Part shown: positions 47,165-56,344 of the stretch, piece after piece
Position numbering within the stretch: the stretch's first letter is position 1
How the letters are laid out: each line of letters opens with the position of its first letter
Source: Alphaproteobacteria bacterium
GTDB lineage: Bacteria; Pseudomonadota; Alphaproteobacteria; CAAHEQ01; UBA3637
Assembly (NCBI GenBank): GCA_017539265.1
Contig: JAFYHG010000022.1
Coordinates: 109,464-173,463 of the forward strand
Length of the DNA: 64,000 nucleotides
Direction of reading: 5' to 3'
The notes under the pieces: model-generated
Databases searched by the model: none
The model's input: the letters and a program-made list of their open reading frames with translations, nothing else
Told to the model about the DNA's origin: nothing
Translations under genes and position numbers: made by a program

Positions 47165-48047
47165 TCATGTCCCCCAGGGCTTCCTCCATCCGTGCCCGAT
47201 GTTCCGCCATTTGGATTAAGTGTGTTAAAACCTGCCCGTCCGCCTGTTTTTTTTCTTTTTTATGAAGTCGATGTCCGGCCGCCACACGCACCTCGTGCGG
47301 CACTTGTTCTTGTCCGACCAACACCCACAAATGTGTTCTTGTCAAGGGTAATTTCAAAGCCTCAACACCCCACACCCGTGCAATAACCGGCATTTCCCAT
47401 ACAGATGGCTCATCCATCGGGATTAAGGTTTCTATATCCCGATACAACACTTCTCCGGCCGCATTTAAAAAAGGATGTGTATCCGCCCCGCTTTCCCGAT
47501 ACACTTCATAAGCGAGCGCCGACGCCGGCGGCACACCGATAGCATCGGCACATACTGCCCGAATAAAGGCCTCCTCACGCCCAAAAGCCTCCATATAATT
47601 TTCCGCACACGCCTCTTCTGGCCGCCCCGATACGAACAAAATTTTTGCTTTCAATTGCTTCAGGTTTGCCGATAAATGCCGCGGCGAAACCCTATCCATC
47701 AGGACAAGAGCTTCCTCAAACATTCCCTGCGCCATCAAGGCCTCCACCCGTGCCACAAGGTATTCTTCCCCTTTTTCTTCCAAACTGGCCACACCACCGA
47801 CATCTGTCAACAAAATGCGCCTTAAAATATCTTTTTCCGAATCGTTCAAATTCGCCTCACCCGAGGCTTTTATTTGGCTAAAAATTTGCGTTGCATCGGG
47901 TTTTTCTCCCCATATATTTTGGGATAGCCCCGTTTCCACACCAATTGTGCCGACTTTCATTTCGGGCAAACGCTCGGCCACCACCTCGGCCTTCGCAACC
48001 CAAGCCCACAAAAGAATCCCCAAGGCAAGAAATTTACTTACTTCCAT
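47154..48047 (-). CDS. Exported alpha-helical (TPR-like) hypothetical protein
   Basis: 297 residues with signal peptide ending AWVAKA. The sequence is helical with TPR-like pairs (YLVARVEALMAQGMFEEALVLMDR, SANLKQLKAKILFVSGRPEEAC). The C-terminus is charged. Similar proteins sit next to xerD in alphaproteobacterial genomes, but the function is not known. It overlaps xerD by 11 bases and the upstream 45-residue gene by 14. Confidence 0.72.
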   Translation of the reverse strand: MEVSKFLALGILLWAWVAKAEVVAERLPEMKVGTIGVETGLSQNIWGEKPDATQIFSQIKASGEANLNDSEKDILRRILLTDVGGVASLEEKGEEYLVARVEALMAQGMFEEALVLMDRVSPRHLSANLKQLKAKILFVSGRPEEACAENYMEAFGREEAFIRAVCADAIGVPPASALAYEVYRESGADTHPFLNAAGEVLYRDIETLIPMDEPSVWEMPVIARVWGVEALKLPLTRTHLWVLVGQEQVPHEVRVAAGHRLHKKEKKQADGQVLTHLIQMAEHRARMEEALGDMNAK

Positions 48048-48171
48048 AAACCACCGTTTTTTCCACAGTTGTTTGTTGCGGCGTCCAATCTTTCACCGCC
48101 ACCAACACCAAAAACAGGACAAAAGCCCCCGCCAATACCTTCCAAAGCAAACTGCCGATTCCGACTTTCAT
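48034..48171 (-). CDS. Small membrane protein, 45 residues
   Basis: ATG at 48171, stop TAA at 48036-48034. The sequence starts MKVGIGSLLWKVLAGAFVLF, has one membrane helix and ends TVEKTVVYGSK. It overlaps the following gene by 14 bases in another frame, as expected for coupled translation. The upstream sequence GAGTGAAAC is a weak ribosome site. Its length keeps it below usual gene-finder limits. Confidence 0.65.
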   Translation of the reverse strand: MKVGIGSLLWKVLAGAFVLFLVLVAVKDWTPQQTTVEKTVVYGSK

Positions 48172-48181
48172 GTTTCACTCC

Positions 48182-48210
48182 TTGACTCAATTTAAAAAAA
48201 ATGTTATGAT
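48182..48210 (+). promoter_or_regulatory. aroK promoter
   Basis: TTGACT (48182-48187), a 17-base spacer and TATGAT (48205-48210), 46 bases before the ATG. Confidence 0.65.
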
Positions 48211-48255
48211 GTGTTCTAGAATATTCTTTTTCATTCATCTTGTCAAGAAAGAACT

Positions 48256-48825
48256 ATGACACAACATTTATTAAAACCAAAAATTATTTTGCTCGTCGGT
48301 ATGATGGGCGTCGGAAAAACAAGTCTGGGTCGCATTATTGCGCGCCGTTTGGATTTACCCTTTGTGGATAGCGATAAGGAAATAGAGGCCATGACCGGCT
48401 TTACCATTTCTGATTTATTTGCGCGCTACGGGGAAAAAGAGTTTCGTGCCGGCGAAGAACGGGTCATGGCGCGGCTTCTTGGCGGAAAGCCTTGTGTTTT
48501 ATCTTCCGGTGGCGGTGCTTTTTTATCTGAAAAGACGCGTAAACTGGCGCGTGAAAAAGCCTTTTCTGTTTGGATCAAGGCCGAAGCCGACGTTATTTCC
48601 GGTCGCACCGAGGGGCGCACACACCGTCCTCTTGTCCCCGCCGCAGATAATAAGCGAATTATCGAACGTTTAGTTCAAGAATGCTATCCCATCTACGCCA
48701 CCGCAGATATGACTATTCCCTCCTATGACGAGCATCCGTCCAAAACGGCGATCCGCCTTCTAAAACTGCTCGAAGAGCAAGGCATTATCTCCCCTTATCA
48801 AAAACCGCTTCCACCCAAAAAATAA
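48256..48825 (+). CDS. aroK: Shikimate kinase
   Basis: 189 residues. Walker A is GMMGVGKTS, substrate binding is VDSDKEIEAMTG and FRAGEERVM, the SSGGGAF motif binds shikimate, and EGRTHRPL forms the lid Arg. It phosphorylates shikimate in aromatic amino-acid synthesis. In many alphaproteobacteria aroB follows aroK; here it is replaced directly by the CorC-family gene 12 bases downstream. All catalytic motifs are intact. Confidence 0.95.
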   Translation: MTQHLLKPKIILLVGMMGVGKTSLGRIIARRLDLPFVDSDKEIEAMTGFTISDLFARYGEKEFRAGEERVMARLLGGKPCVLSSGGGAFLSEKTRKLAREKAFSVWIKAEADVISGRTEGRTHRPLVPAADNKRIIERLVQECYPIYATADMTIPSYDEHPSKTAIRLLKLLEEQGIISPYQKPLPPKK

Positions 48826-48837
48826 CGGAGGAATTTT

Positions 48838-50097
48838 ATGATTTCTTATATTATTTTAGTTCTCTTACTGATTTGCTCTTTTTTCTTTTCCGGCACCGAG
48901 ACGGCACTCACGGCGGTTTCTGCCCCCCTCCTGCATGAACAGGAAAAACAAGGCAACAAACGGGCTGCCCTTTTAAATCGCCTACGTGCCAAAAGTGATA
49001 AATTACTCGGCACACTTTTGTTCGGTAACAACATTGTGAATATCGCCACTACGGCCATTTCCACCGGTATCATGATTGACTTTTTCGGCGAACATCTGGG
49101 GGTTATTCTTTCCACCTGTGTCGTCAGTGTCGTCATTTTGGTTTTTTCCGAAATTTTGCCCAAGACCTATGCGCTTTCCATTCCCTACACTTTCTCTATC
49201 AAGGTTACACCTGTCTTAAACGTTTGCGTTCATTTATTTTATCCGTTTGTGGCGGCTCTTAATTGGATTTCCAAATGCACCTTACGTTTTTTGCCGCGTT
49301 CCAAACAAACCTTAAATGCCGAAGAAAAATTAAAGGCCGAAATCCGCGGCACCCTGGATTTGGATAAAGGCACCGCCCTTGCCCAAGAACAAAGCATGCT
49401 CAAAAGCGTGCTTGACCTGGACGACATCACGGTGGAAGATGTCATGCAACACCGCAGTCATATTGTGTCTCTAAACATCGCCACCGCCCCCCAAGATATT
49501 TTTAAGTTTATCAGTCAAACCCCTTTCAGCCGTATTCCTCTTTGGCGGGGCCGGCGCGATAACATCGTGGGTATTTTGCATGTTAAGGCTGTCTTAAAAA
49601 TGATGACCAGATCTACCTCGGATCACAAAAAACTGAACGTTCTGGATTATTGTGCCAAACCTTGGTTTGTTTTAAACACCACCAACCTGATGGACCAACT
49701 CCACGCGTTTAAAAAGCGCCGCGAACATTTTGCTCTTGTTGTTAACGAATACGGCGATTTACAAGGCCTCGTCACGCTTGAAGACGTCTTAGAGGAAATC
49801 GTCGGCGATATTTCGGACGAAAATGATAAACCCGAAGAATCCCTCTTGCAACCCGTTAAAACCGAATCGGGTGCTTGGCGCGTGGACGGATCCACCACCA
49901 TTCGGGATTTAAATCGCCATTTCAAATGGGAACTCCCCGATGAAAATGCGACCACTATTGCCGGCCTTGTTTTATATTTGGCCGAACGCATTCCAAAACA
50001 AGGGAAAACCTTTATGCTCGATGGTTTTACATTTGTTGTTGCCGGACGTGAAGGCAATCGCCTCACCCACATTGACATTTTACCGCCCGCCCACTAA
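48838..50097 (+). CDS. CorC/HlyC-family CNNM-CBS transporter
   Basis: 419 residues. An N-terminal CNNM/DUF21 domain with four membrane helices starts with LLICSFFFSGTETALTAVS. Two CBS domains follow (VEDVMQHRSHIVSLN, then FALVVNEYGDLQGLVTLEDVLEEIVGDI), and a CorC_HlyC domain at the C-terminus (SGAWRVDGSTTIRDLN, then TIAGLVLYLAERIP). The family is linked to Mg2+/Co2+ efflux. A strong GGAGG precedes the start. It is probably co-transcribed with aroK. Confidence 0.93.
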   Translation: MISYIILVLLLICSFFFSGTETALTAVSAPLLHEQEKQGNKRAALLNRLRAKSDKLLGTLLFGNNIVNIATTAISTGIMIDFFGEHLGVILSTCVVSVVILVFSEILPKTYALSIPYTFSIKVTPVLNVCVHLFYPFVAALNWISKCTLRFLPRSKQTLNAEEKLKAEIRGTLDLDKGTALAQEQSMLKSVLDLDDITVEDVMQHRSHIVSLNIATAPQDIFKFISQTPFSRIPLWRGRRDNIVGILHVKAVLKMMTRSTSDHKKLNVLDYCAKPWFVLNTTNLMDQLHAFKKRREHFALVVNEYGDLQGLVTLEDVLEEIVGDISDENDKPEESLLQPVKTESGAWRVDGSTTIRDLNRHFKWELPDENATTIAGLVLYLAERIPKQGKTFMLDGFTFVVAGREGNRLTHIDILPPAH

Positions 50098-50119
50098 TTG
50101 ATTACCGAAAGGAAACACC

Positions 50120-51310
50120 ATGCAAGCGATTCAACAAATTTCACCAGACCTTTTTTACGTCGGCGCATCCGAAGGTCGCCATCCCTTATTTGAAAACATC
50201 TACCCCATTCCCCATGGGATGAGTTATAATTCCTACCTCTTTACGGACGAAAAGACGGCTCTCTTGGATACCTGTGATTCTGCCGTTCGTGAACAATTTT
50301 TGGAAAACATCACCGGTGTCTTGGCCGGCCGTGATTTAGATTATGTGGTCGTTCATCATATGGAACCCGATCACGCCGCCCTCTTGGATGAAATATTAAA
50401 TCGCTACCCCGCCGCCAAAATTGTCTGCAACGCCAAAACATCTCAAATGATAACCCAATTTTTTCATCGGGATTTATCGGCTCGCACTCATCTGGTAAAA
50501 GAAGGCGACACTCTTTCCCTCGGCCACCACACACTTTCTTTTTACATGGCACCCATGGTTCATTGGCCCGAGGTCATGGTTTCCTACGACACCACGGATA
50601 AGATTTTATTCTCCGCCGACGCCTTTGGCACATTCGGGGAATTGAACGGCACTCTTTTTGCCGATAATATTCCTTTTGCCGATTTCCTGCCCGAGGCCCG
50701 TCGTTATTACACCAACATTGTCGGAAAATACGGGAACCAAGTTCAAATGCTCCTCAAAAAAGCCGCAAGCTTGGATATTCAACAAATTTTTCCGCTGCAC
50801 GGTCCCCTTTGGCGCACAAATTTAAACTCGCTTATTGATAAGTATCAACAATGGAGCACCTATACCCCCGAGGAAAAAGGCACCTTGATCATCTATGGCT
50901 CCATTTATGGCCATACCGAGGCGGCGGCCCGTATTCTTGCCAACAAATTAGCGGTCAAAGGAATTACCTCCGAAGTTTATGACGCCTCTAAAACCGATTC
51001 CTCGTATTTATTGGCTAAAGCCTTTCAATACAGCCATATTGTGCTTGCTTCCGTTACCTATAATAATGGCATTTTTCCGCCAATAGAAACATTCCTTTTG
51101 GATATGCGGGCACACATGCTCCAAAACCGAACGGTGCACCTCATTCAAAACGGCTCTTGGGCTCCAACCAGTGGTAAACTTATGTCTGTCCTACTCGCCG
51201 ATATGAAAGGCATAACATTGGATGATCAAATCATAACAATCACTTCCGCCCTCAAACCGGATCAGGATTTTGATTTAGAATCCCTCGCCACCCGTATTTC
51301 GGAATCATAA
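50120..51310 (+). CDS. Flavodiiron protein (A-type flavoprotein)
   Basis: 396 residues. The beta-lactamase-like di-iron domain has all six ligands: H80, E82, D84, H85 (HMEPDH), H148, D167 and H227. The C-terminal flavodoxin domain starts at about 253 with IYGSIYGHTEAAA (FMN phosphate loop). There is no rubredoxin or reductase extension, so this is the minimal FprA type. Flavodiiron proteins reduce O2 or NO to protect anaerobes and microaerobes, which would suit a gut lifestyle. A GAAAGGAAAC site precedes the start. Confidence 0.95.
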   Translation: MQAIQQISPDLFYVGASEGRHPLFENIYPIPHGMSYNSYLFTDEKTALLDTCDSAVREQFLENITGVLAGRDLDYVVVHHMEPDHAALLDEILNRYPAAKIVCNAKTSQMITQFFHRDLSARTHLVKEGDTLSLGHHTLSFYMAPMVHWPEVMVSYDTTDKILFSADAFGTFGELNGTLFADNIPFADFLPEARRYYTNIVGKYGNQVQMLLKKAASLDIQQIFPLHGPLWRTNLNSLIDKYQQWSTYTPEEKGTLIIYGSIYGHTEAAARILANKLAVKGITSEVYDASKTDSSYLLAKAFQYSHIVLASVTYNNGIFPPIETFLLDMRAHMLQNRTVHLIQNGSWAPTSGKLMSVLLADMKGITLDDQIITITSALKPDQDFDLESLATRISES

Positions 51311-51327
51311 CAAAAAAGGAATCCCCC

Positions 51328-52005
51328 ATGAAACATCTTTTTGCTTTATTATTCGTTCTCTTTTTCGGCTTTAACGCACAGGCCACAACTTGCCCCGTCG
51401 ATAAACCACTTCAAGATATAAAAGGAAACTGTTATTCCTGCGATGATGAAAGAACTTTTATACGCCCTCATCAACTTATGGATGATGAATATTATATTCA
51501 ACGTGATTTCATCTTATACAAAGATAAAGGTCATTGCCTTGACGCGTGCCCAAACAGAATTGAATATAATGATGGTTGGATGGACGCCGATAATTTTTGT
51601 GTCACAAATACACCCATAAATAAAATAACAGCTTATTTAATATCCAATATTATGTCCATTTTATTTAACCCTCTCAATTGGGTCAATCTCTTTCTTTTGA
51701 TTTTTGTCTTTTCAAATATTTTTACACTGATTTTAAAAAAACATAAAAATAGACTTTTAAGTATTGGCGTGAAAATTTTTAGTATTTTCCTCTCACTCGT
51801 TTTAACTTTAATCTTTTTAAATAACTTATTTATAACATTATTCGGTCTTGTTTTTATTATTTATATTAAGATAAAGTCCTCTCCGAAAGAAAAGATAAAA
51901 AGAACCGGTAAATCATGTTTACACTTTATCAAAATTGTCTTTTTGATTTTGGTTTTATTATTTCTGATCGCCGGACTTTTAATCTTTCTGGGGAATAATT
52001 TATAG
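51328..52005 (+). CDS. Exported Cys-rich protein with C-terminal membrane helices
   Basis: 225 residues, AAAAAGGA site, signal peptide MKHLFALLFVLFFGFNAQA. An exported module follows with TCPVDKPLQDIKGNCYSCDD and LDACPNRIEYNDG, matching the CPNR module of the larger protein at 9354-10211. From residue 100 there are four hydrophobic helices (VNLFLLIFVFSNIFTLIL; IFSIFLSLVLTLIFL; LFGLVFIIYI; IVFLILVLLFLIAGLLIFL). It may be a membrane-tethered relative. Function unknown. Confidence 0.7.
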   Translation: MKHLFALLFVLFFGFNAQATTCPVDKPLQDIKGNCYSCDDERTFIRPHQLMDDEYYIQRDFILYKDKGHCLDACPNRIEYNDGWMDADNFCVTNTPINKITAYLISNIMSILFNPLNWVNLFLLIFVFSNIFTLILKKHKNRLLSIGVKIFSIFLSLVLTLIFLNNLFITLFGLVFIIYIKIKSSPKEKIKRTGKSCLHFIKIVFLILVLLFLIAGLLIFLGNNL

Positions 52006-52012
52006 CAAAAAA

Positions 52013-52585
52013 TTACCCTATCTTCCGCACCACCCTACACGGCACCCCATAGGCCAGGGAATTCGCCGGAATGCTTTTCGTCACCAAACTACCCGCCCCG
52101 ATGACACAATTATTCCCGATTTTCACACCGCCTAAAATCGTGCAATTCGCACCAATCCAGACATTATTTCCTATCGTAATGGGCTGAACGGTCTGCCATC
52201 CTTCTTTACGTTTTTTGGAATCCAACGGGTGTTGCGCGGTATAAAGGCCAACATACGGCCCCACCAATACATAATTTCCAATCTTCACTCGCCCGCTATC
52301 ACCAATAGAAAAATGATGATTAAAGTAGCAATGGCTCCCGATTTCGGTCGTCACGCCATGGTCGCAATTAAAGGGGAAATCAAACCATGTATGCTCCCCT
52401 ATTTTTTTGAACACTTTCGGTATCAACGTTTCATGTATCGCCTTGCGCTCCCCCGGCTTGGAAGAATTGATTTGATACATAATTTCTGCCGTTTTTTGCT
52501 TCACCAGGTGCATTTCATAACTGGATCCCATAAAGGGTTCCCCTGGCTTAATTTTCATAATATCCACTTTTTGATCTTTTTTCAT
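52013..52585 (-). CDS. Maltose/NodL-type sugar O-acetyltransferase
   Basis: 190 residues of left-handed beta-helix acetyltransferase. The N-terminal Mac domain (GEPFMGSSYEMHLVKQKTAEI) is followed by hexapeptide repeats (ITIGNNVWIGANCTILGGVK, IGNNCVIGAGSLVTKSI) and the catalytic His in YTAQHPLDSKKR. Such enzymes acetylate maltose, galactosides or Nod-factor-like sugars; the acceptor here is unknown. The first 10 residues (MKKDQKVDIM) might be extra. It is convergent with the preceding gene, 7 bases apart. Confidence 0.88.
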   Translation of the reverse strand: MKKDQKVDIMKIKPGEPFMGSSYEMHLVKQKTAEIMYQINSSKPGERKAIHETLIPKVFKKIGEHTWFDFPFNCDHGVTTEIGSHCYFNHHFSIGDSGRVKIGNYVLVGPYVGLYTAQHPLDSKKRKEGWQTVQPITIGNNVWIGANCTILGGVKIGNNCVIGAGSLVTKSIPANSLAYGVPCRVVRKIG

Positions 52586-52606
52586 TTTCCCCCCATTATC
52601 CTGATT

Positions 52607-53662
52607 TTAGGATTTTTTCTCATGCTCCGACTTTAATTGCCCGCAGGCCGCCATAATATCCTCACCGCGCGACCGACGAATCGGCGCCGCAATATAGTGA
52701 TCCTCCAAAATCTTCGAAAAGCGATGAATGGCATTTTGGCTACTTGGTTCAAAGGGCGCCCCATCCCACGCATGAAACGGAATCAGGTTAAATTTAACTT
52801 CCAATCCTTTCGTCAGTTCAATCAATTCCTGCGCATGCTCTGGCCTGTCATTTACACCTTTCAGCATCACATATTCCATCGTAATAAATTGCCGATGTTC
52901 CACTTTTTTCTGGTATTCCGCACACGCTTCCATCAAAACTTTCAATGGGAATTTTTTATTTACCGGCATGATTTGATTGCGGATTTCATCATTCGGTGCA
53001 TGCAGGCTCACTGCCAACTTAACTCCCAAATCTGCCAAAGCCGGTATTTTATCCGCCACCCCGCAAGTTGACACCGTAATTTTGCGCTTGGAAATAGAAA
53101 TCCCGTCCCCGTCCATTAAAATCTGAACCGCGGTTTTCAGGTTATCAAAGTTATACAAGGGCTCCCCCATCCCCATTACCACGATATTAGATAAATATCG
53201 TGTTTCATCTGTCGGGGTCGGCCATTCGCCATAGCTGTCCCGCGCCGCCATAAATTGCCCGACAATTTCACCCGCCGTCAAGTTTCTCATAAACTTCTGC
53301 GTTCCCGTATGGCAAAACCGACATCCTTGCGCGCATCCGACTTGTGTTGAAATACACACCGCGCCCCGATCGGCCTCGGGGATATAGACGCATTCCACCT
53401 TTGCCCCGTCTTGAAATTCCATCAACCATTTACGTGTTTTATCACTGGAATTTTGTTCCGTCACGATTTTGGGATGCGAAATTAAAAACGACTCTTTTAA
53501 CTTTTCCCTCAGGGGTTTTGAAAAAGTCGTCATGACATCAAAATCCGCAACTCCTTTGTTATACATCCATTGCCATAGCTGTTTGGCGCGAAAAGGCTTT
53601 TCGCCGATATCCGCCATTATTTTTTGAATTTCCGGAAAAGAAAGCCCCACTAATTCCCGCAT
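52607..53662 (-). CDS. rlmN: 23S rRNA (A2503-C2)-methyltransferase RlmN
   Basis: The start at 53662 (MRELVGLSFPEIQ) overlaps the upstream stop codon in TAATG and is preferred over one five codons earlier. 351 residues. The radical-SAM cluster motif is CAQGCRFCHTG (CxxxCxxC), with VVMGMGEPLYNF and the catalytic Cys pair (STCGVAD and the C-terminal MAACGQL Cys). RlmN methylates A2503 of 23S rRNA and A37 of some tRNAs. Motifs and length are complete. Confidence 0.95.
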   Translation of the reverse strand: MRELVGLSFPEIQKIMADIGEKPFRAKQLWQWMYNKGVADFDVMTTFSKPLREKLKESFLISHPKIVTEQNSSDKTRKWLMEFQDGAKVECVYIPEADRGAVCISTQVGCAQGCRFCHTGTQKFMRNLTAGEIVGQFMAARDSYGEWPTPTDETRYLSNIVVMGMGEPLYNFDNLKTAVQILMDGDGISISKRKITVSTCGVADKIPALADLGVKLAVSLHAPNDEIRNQIMPVNKKFPLKVLMEACAEYQKKVEHRQFITMEYVMLKGVNDRPEHAQELIELTKGLEVKFNLIPFHAWDGAPFEPSSQNAIHRFSKILEDHYIAAPIRRSRGEDIMAACGQLKSEHEKKS

Positions 53663-54174
53663 TATTCCCGCCCGCATGCCTTTTGAATATCACGATAGGC
53701 TTTTGAAAAACCCTTCATGGAAAAAGTATCTGTTGTCAACGTTCCCCGCACCGAACTGCCCTGTAACACGGCCACGGATCCCTTTTTCATTTGCCCAACC
53801 AATTTTGCATCAACTTCTTTATCTTTGGTCCACGCCCCATCCTCATAGGACACCAAAGCAATTCCCTTATTTTTATCCACGCTGATAACAGGCTTTGATC
53901 CTTTTTTATAGGTATATCCCGCCATTACATTTACCACATCAAATTCTTTTTTGTCCGGATGATGCGCAACCGATAAAAAGACATCCCCACGTTTAGAATA
54001 CTTTCCCTTGGATTTTGTAGGTGTCGTTGTCATATAGCATGTTTTTTCCCCCTGATGCGTATAGACATATGCTGTCCAAGAATCATAAGTTCCCAATATT
54101 TCCGGTTTATCGTCCGCAGCATATACGCCCGCCGCACACATGACACAACCCAAAAACAAACATAATTTTTTCAT
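53662..54174 (-). CDS. IalB-family exported protein
   Basis: The start at 54174 (MKKLCLFLGCVMCAAGVYA) follows AAGGAG. 170 residues. It fits the invasion-associated locus B family: SWTAYVYTHQGEKTCYMTT, then KRGDVFLSVAHHP, a GYTYKKGSKPVISVDK strand, and a closing SSVRGTLTTDTFSMKGFSKA. IalB of Bartonella is tied to erythrocyte invasion but the family is common in free-living alphaproteobacteria, so pathogenicity should not be read into it. Translation is coupled to rlmN. Confidence 0.88.
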   Translation of the reverse strand: MKKLCLFLGCVMCAAGVYAADDKPEILGTYDSWTAYVYTHQGEKTCYMTTTPTKSKGKYSKRGDVFLSVAHHPDKKEFDVVNVMAGYTYKKGSKPVISVDKNKGIALVSYEDGAWTKDKEVDAKLVGQMKKGSVAVLQGSSVRGTLTTDTFSMKGFSKAYRDIQKACGRE

Positions 54175-54295
54175 ATCAAACTCCTTTTTCGGTAAGTCTA
54201 CAAAAAAATTCCCGCAAATGCAACATAAAATTTGCCTCTTGACAATTCCCCCGAAGTTTGGCAATATTAAGGAATATTTTTGAATTGAGGCAGTT

Positions 54296-54847
54296 ATGAT
54301 TCCAAAACTTTACATTTCCCGCACACCTGACGGCAACGGTTTTCCCTTACCGTCTTATACGTCGCGCTATCATTTGGGACTCAATTTATCGGCGGCTATC
54401 GGTGCCCCGATAAAGATTAATCCGGGCGAACGTTTGCTTGTGCCGACCGGTTTTGCCATCGGTGTCCCCGATGGTTTGTGCGGCCTGATTGTCAGCACGC
54501 CAAAGCTGGCCGAAAAGCATGGCTTAGTCGTCTCAGATGCCCCTCATGTTTTAAATCCGGCCGACCGGGATCCTTTGTTTGTCTTATTGCAAAATGTTTC
54601 TTCCGCTCCTTATGTGCTTCATCGCGGGGAGACGATTGCCGAACTTTTAATTACCTCTGTCTTTCAAGTCGGCTGGCAAGAAATTGCTTCGACTCAAAAT
54701 GGTCCGCAAACCAACGAAAAAGACATGATTATCGATGAAGGTATTTCATCAAAACCAACCCCCAAAAAAGATCCCTTTAAATCTTTACGGCGTCCCAAAA
54801 TGTCTTTAAGGAACAGATACAAAAATCCCGATGATGACGAAAACTAA
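54296..54847 (+). CDS. dUTPase-fold protein with degenerate catalytic motifs
   Basis: 183 residues. The overall order follows dUTPase (HLGLNLSAAIGAPIKINPGERLLVPTGFAIGVP, then KHGLVVSDAPHVLN and LHRGETIAELLI). Yet the five motifs are altered: AGYDL is LGLNL, PRSG is VSTP, the GxIDxxY block is VLNPADRD with no catalytic Asp/Tyr, RIAQL is TIAEL, and the Gly-rich C-terminal motif is missing. It may be a non-catalytic binding protein. The 3' end overlaps the next gene by 17 bases. A promoter was not recognised. Confidence 0.7.
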   Translation: MIPKLYISRTPDGNGFPLPSYTSRYHLGLNLSAAIGAPIKINPGERLLVPTGFAIGVPDGLCGLIVSTPKLAEKHGLVVSDAPHVLNPADRDPLFVLLQNVSSAPYVLHRGETIAELLITSVFQVGWQEIASTQNGPQTNEKDMIIDEGISSKPTPKKDPFKSLRRPKMSLRNRYKNPDDDEN

Positions 54848-55319
54848 CTTTTTGATTTGTCTCCTTTTGGTGCTTTTCAGCAGCCTTTCCTTTGCCGCTG
54901 ATGAAGAATATTATGCCTCACTTAAAAAGAAACAAGTCAACTGGCGCACCGGTCCCGGTGAAAAATACCCCATTCGCTGGATTTATCAGGAACAAGGCTA
55001 CCCCGTCAAAGTACTGGACACCTATGATATCTGGAAACAGGTTCAAGAAGCCGACGGCTCCATCGGCTGGGTTCATGAAAAAATGATCAGCGATAAACGC
55101 ACCGTCTTGGTTCAAGAAGACGGATCTTTAACGGATAAACCCGCCATCGACAGCCACACAATTGCCTTTGTCGAAACGGGAACGGTTGCCCGAATTATCC
55201 GCTGCCCTGCCGAATATAAATTCTGCCTCTTATCTTTTAAGTATAACAACAAAGATATTAAAGGCTGGTTCCCAAAAAATGCCGTTTGGGGCATCGATCC
55301 GAATGAGGATATTGATTAA
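54831..55319 (+). CDS. Exported SH3-domain protein
   Basis: 162 residues with signal peptide ending SLSFA. Two bacterial SH3-like units follow: KQVNWRTGPGEKYPIRWIYQ to GSIGWVHEKMI (about 30-90) and a second from VAFVETGTVARIIRCP to KGWFPKNAVWGI. Such SH3_4-type proteins may bind peptidoglycan peptides. It overlaps the dUTPase-like gene by 17 bases, so translation is probably coupled. Confidence 0.85.
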   Translation: MMTKTNFLICLLLVLFSSLSFAADEEYYASLKKKQVNWRTGPGEKYPIRWIYQEQGYPVKVLDTYDIWKQVQEADGSIGWVHEKMISDKRTVLVQEDGSLTDKPAIDSHTIAFVETGTVARIIRCPAEYKFCLLSFKYNNKDIKGWFPKNAVWGIDPNEDID

Positions 55320-55368
55320 CCAAACTCCTTTATTTTACGGCATTAAACGGGCGTAATTACAAAAAAAC

Positions 55369-55397
55369 TTGTCAAAATTTGATTTTTATGCTATAAT
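55369..55397 (+). promoter_or_regulatory. Strong promoter upstream of the coiled-coil protein
   Basis: TTGTCA (55369-55374), a 17-base spacer and perfect TATAAT (55392-55397). Confidence 0.75.
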
Positions 55398-55435
55398 GCC
55401 ACTTATATTACTTATTTTATCAGGAGAAATTTTCT

Positions 55436-56344
55436 ATGTTTAAATCAATCAAAAGAAAAATCATTTCATTTTTAATGGTTGTCGGTGCGTTAACTCAAAC
55501 CGTCAAAGCATCCGAACCCGTCAAACAGGAAACGGCCGAACAAAAAACCGTTATGAATGCAACCGCACAGAAAAACACTCAACAAATTCCGTTTTTGCCG
55601 ATCGATTGGAAAGTCGGCGGATCCATCGGCCTCTTGGCACTGGGTGCCTTAACGGCTGTCGGTGTTTCTCGGTCCAGCAAATTTTTGGATAGTGACGAAC
55701 ATTATTTTCGAAAAGCATTAGACGGTGCTTTCCCCGATACACCCGCTCCAATTCCCGCTCAACCGGTTCAGGCCAAAGCTCCTGTTTCGGTTCAAGCACA
55801 ACCCCAATCCGTCCAACCGACACCGGCTTCCGAAAAACCCGCTTTTGATCCGTTGGCCATTCGCCCGATTACGCCCGAACAGGATATGAGTTCCGATGAA
55901 CGTGCCTTACTGGCGACCCGCCTGCACGCTGTTCGCACAATGGAAGATATTAACCGTGAACGGGCCAAACTCACCCGTCAAATGGCCAAAGCCAAACGGG
56001 AACATGATGAATACACAATCAATTTGATTATCGCTCAACGCAGTGCCTTATCCCGCCTTCGTAAAGACGCTTTTGCTCAAGCCGTCGGCCCCTTGTATGA
56101 TAAGATTAAAGAAGAACGCCGTATGCTTTCCAAACAAATGGCTTTGGCCAGACGTCGGCAAGATAATGCTTTAAAACAGGAAATCACACGGCGCCGCGCT
56201 ATGCTTAAAGAAGAAGAAAAACTGGCTACTTTCTCGGTGCGCAGTTTTAAATATAAACAAGAACGCGCCAAATTTATTAAGCGTAAACCGGCCAATCCGA
56301 CCGTTGTTGCCTTTACCCAAAAAGAGTATCAACGGGCGGCCTAA
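55436..56344 (+). CDS. Exported or anchored coiled-coil protein
   Basis: 302 residues with a signal or anchor segment (IISFLMVVGALTQTVKA), a second hydrophobic stretch (GGSIGLLALGALTAVGVS, about 62-80), a Pro/Gln/Val-rich linker (about 100-140) and a long basic helical domain (150-290; LTRQMAKAKREHDEY, KQMALARRRQDNALKQEITR). The two internal helices repeat an R-K-L-x-R/K-QMA-x-A-R/K pattern. No family is recognised. It is convergent with murD2, the stops overlapping. Confidence 0.65.
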   Translation: MFKSIKRKIISFLMVVGALTQTVKASEPVKQETAEQKTVMNATAQKNTQQIPFLPIDWKVGGSIGLLALGALTAVGVSRSSKFLDSDEHYFRKALDGAFPDTPAPIPAQPVQAKAPVSVQAQPQSVQPTPASEKPAFDPLAIRPITPEQDMSSDERALLATRLHAVRTMEDINRERAKLTRQMAKAKREHDEYTINLIIAQRSALSRLRKDAFAQAVGPLYDKIKEERRMLSKQMALARRRQDNALKQEITRRRAMLKEEEKLATFSVRSFKYKQERAKFIKRKPANPTVVAFTQKEYQRAA

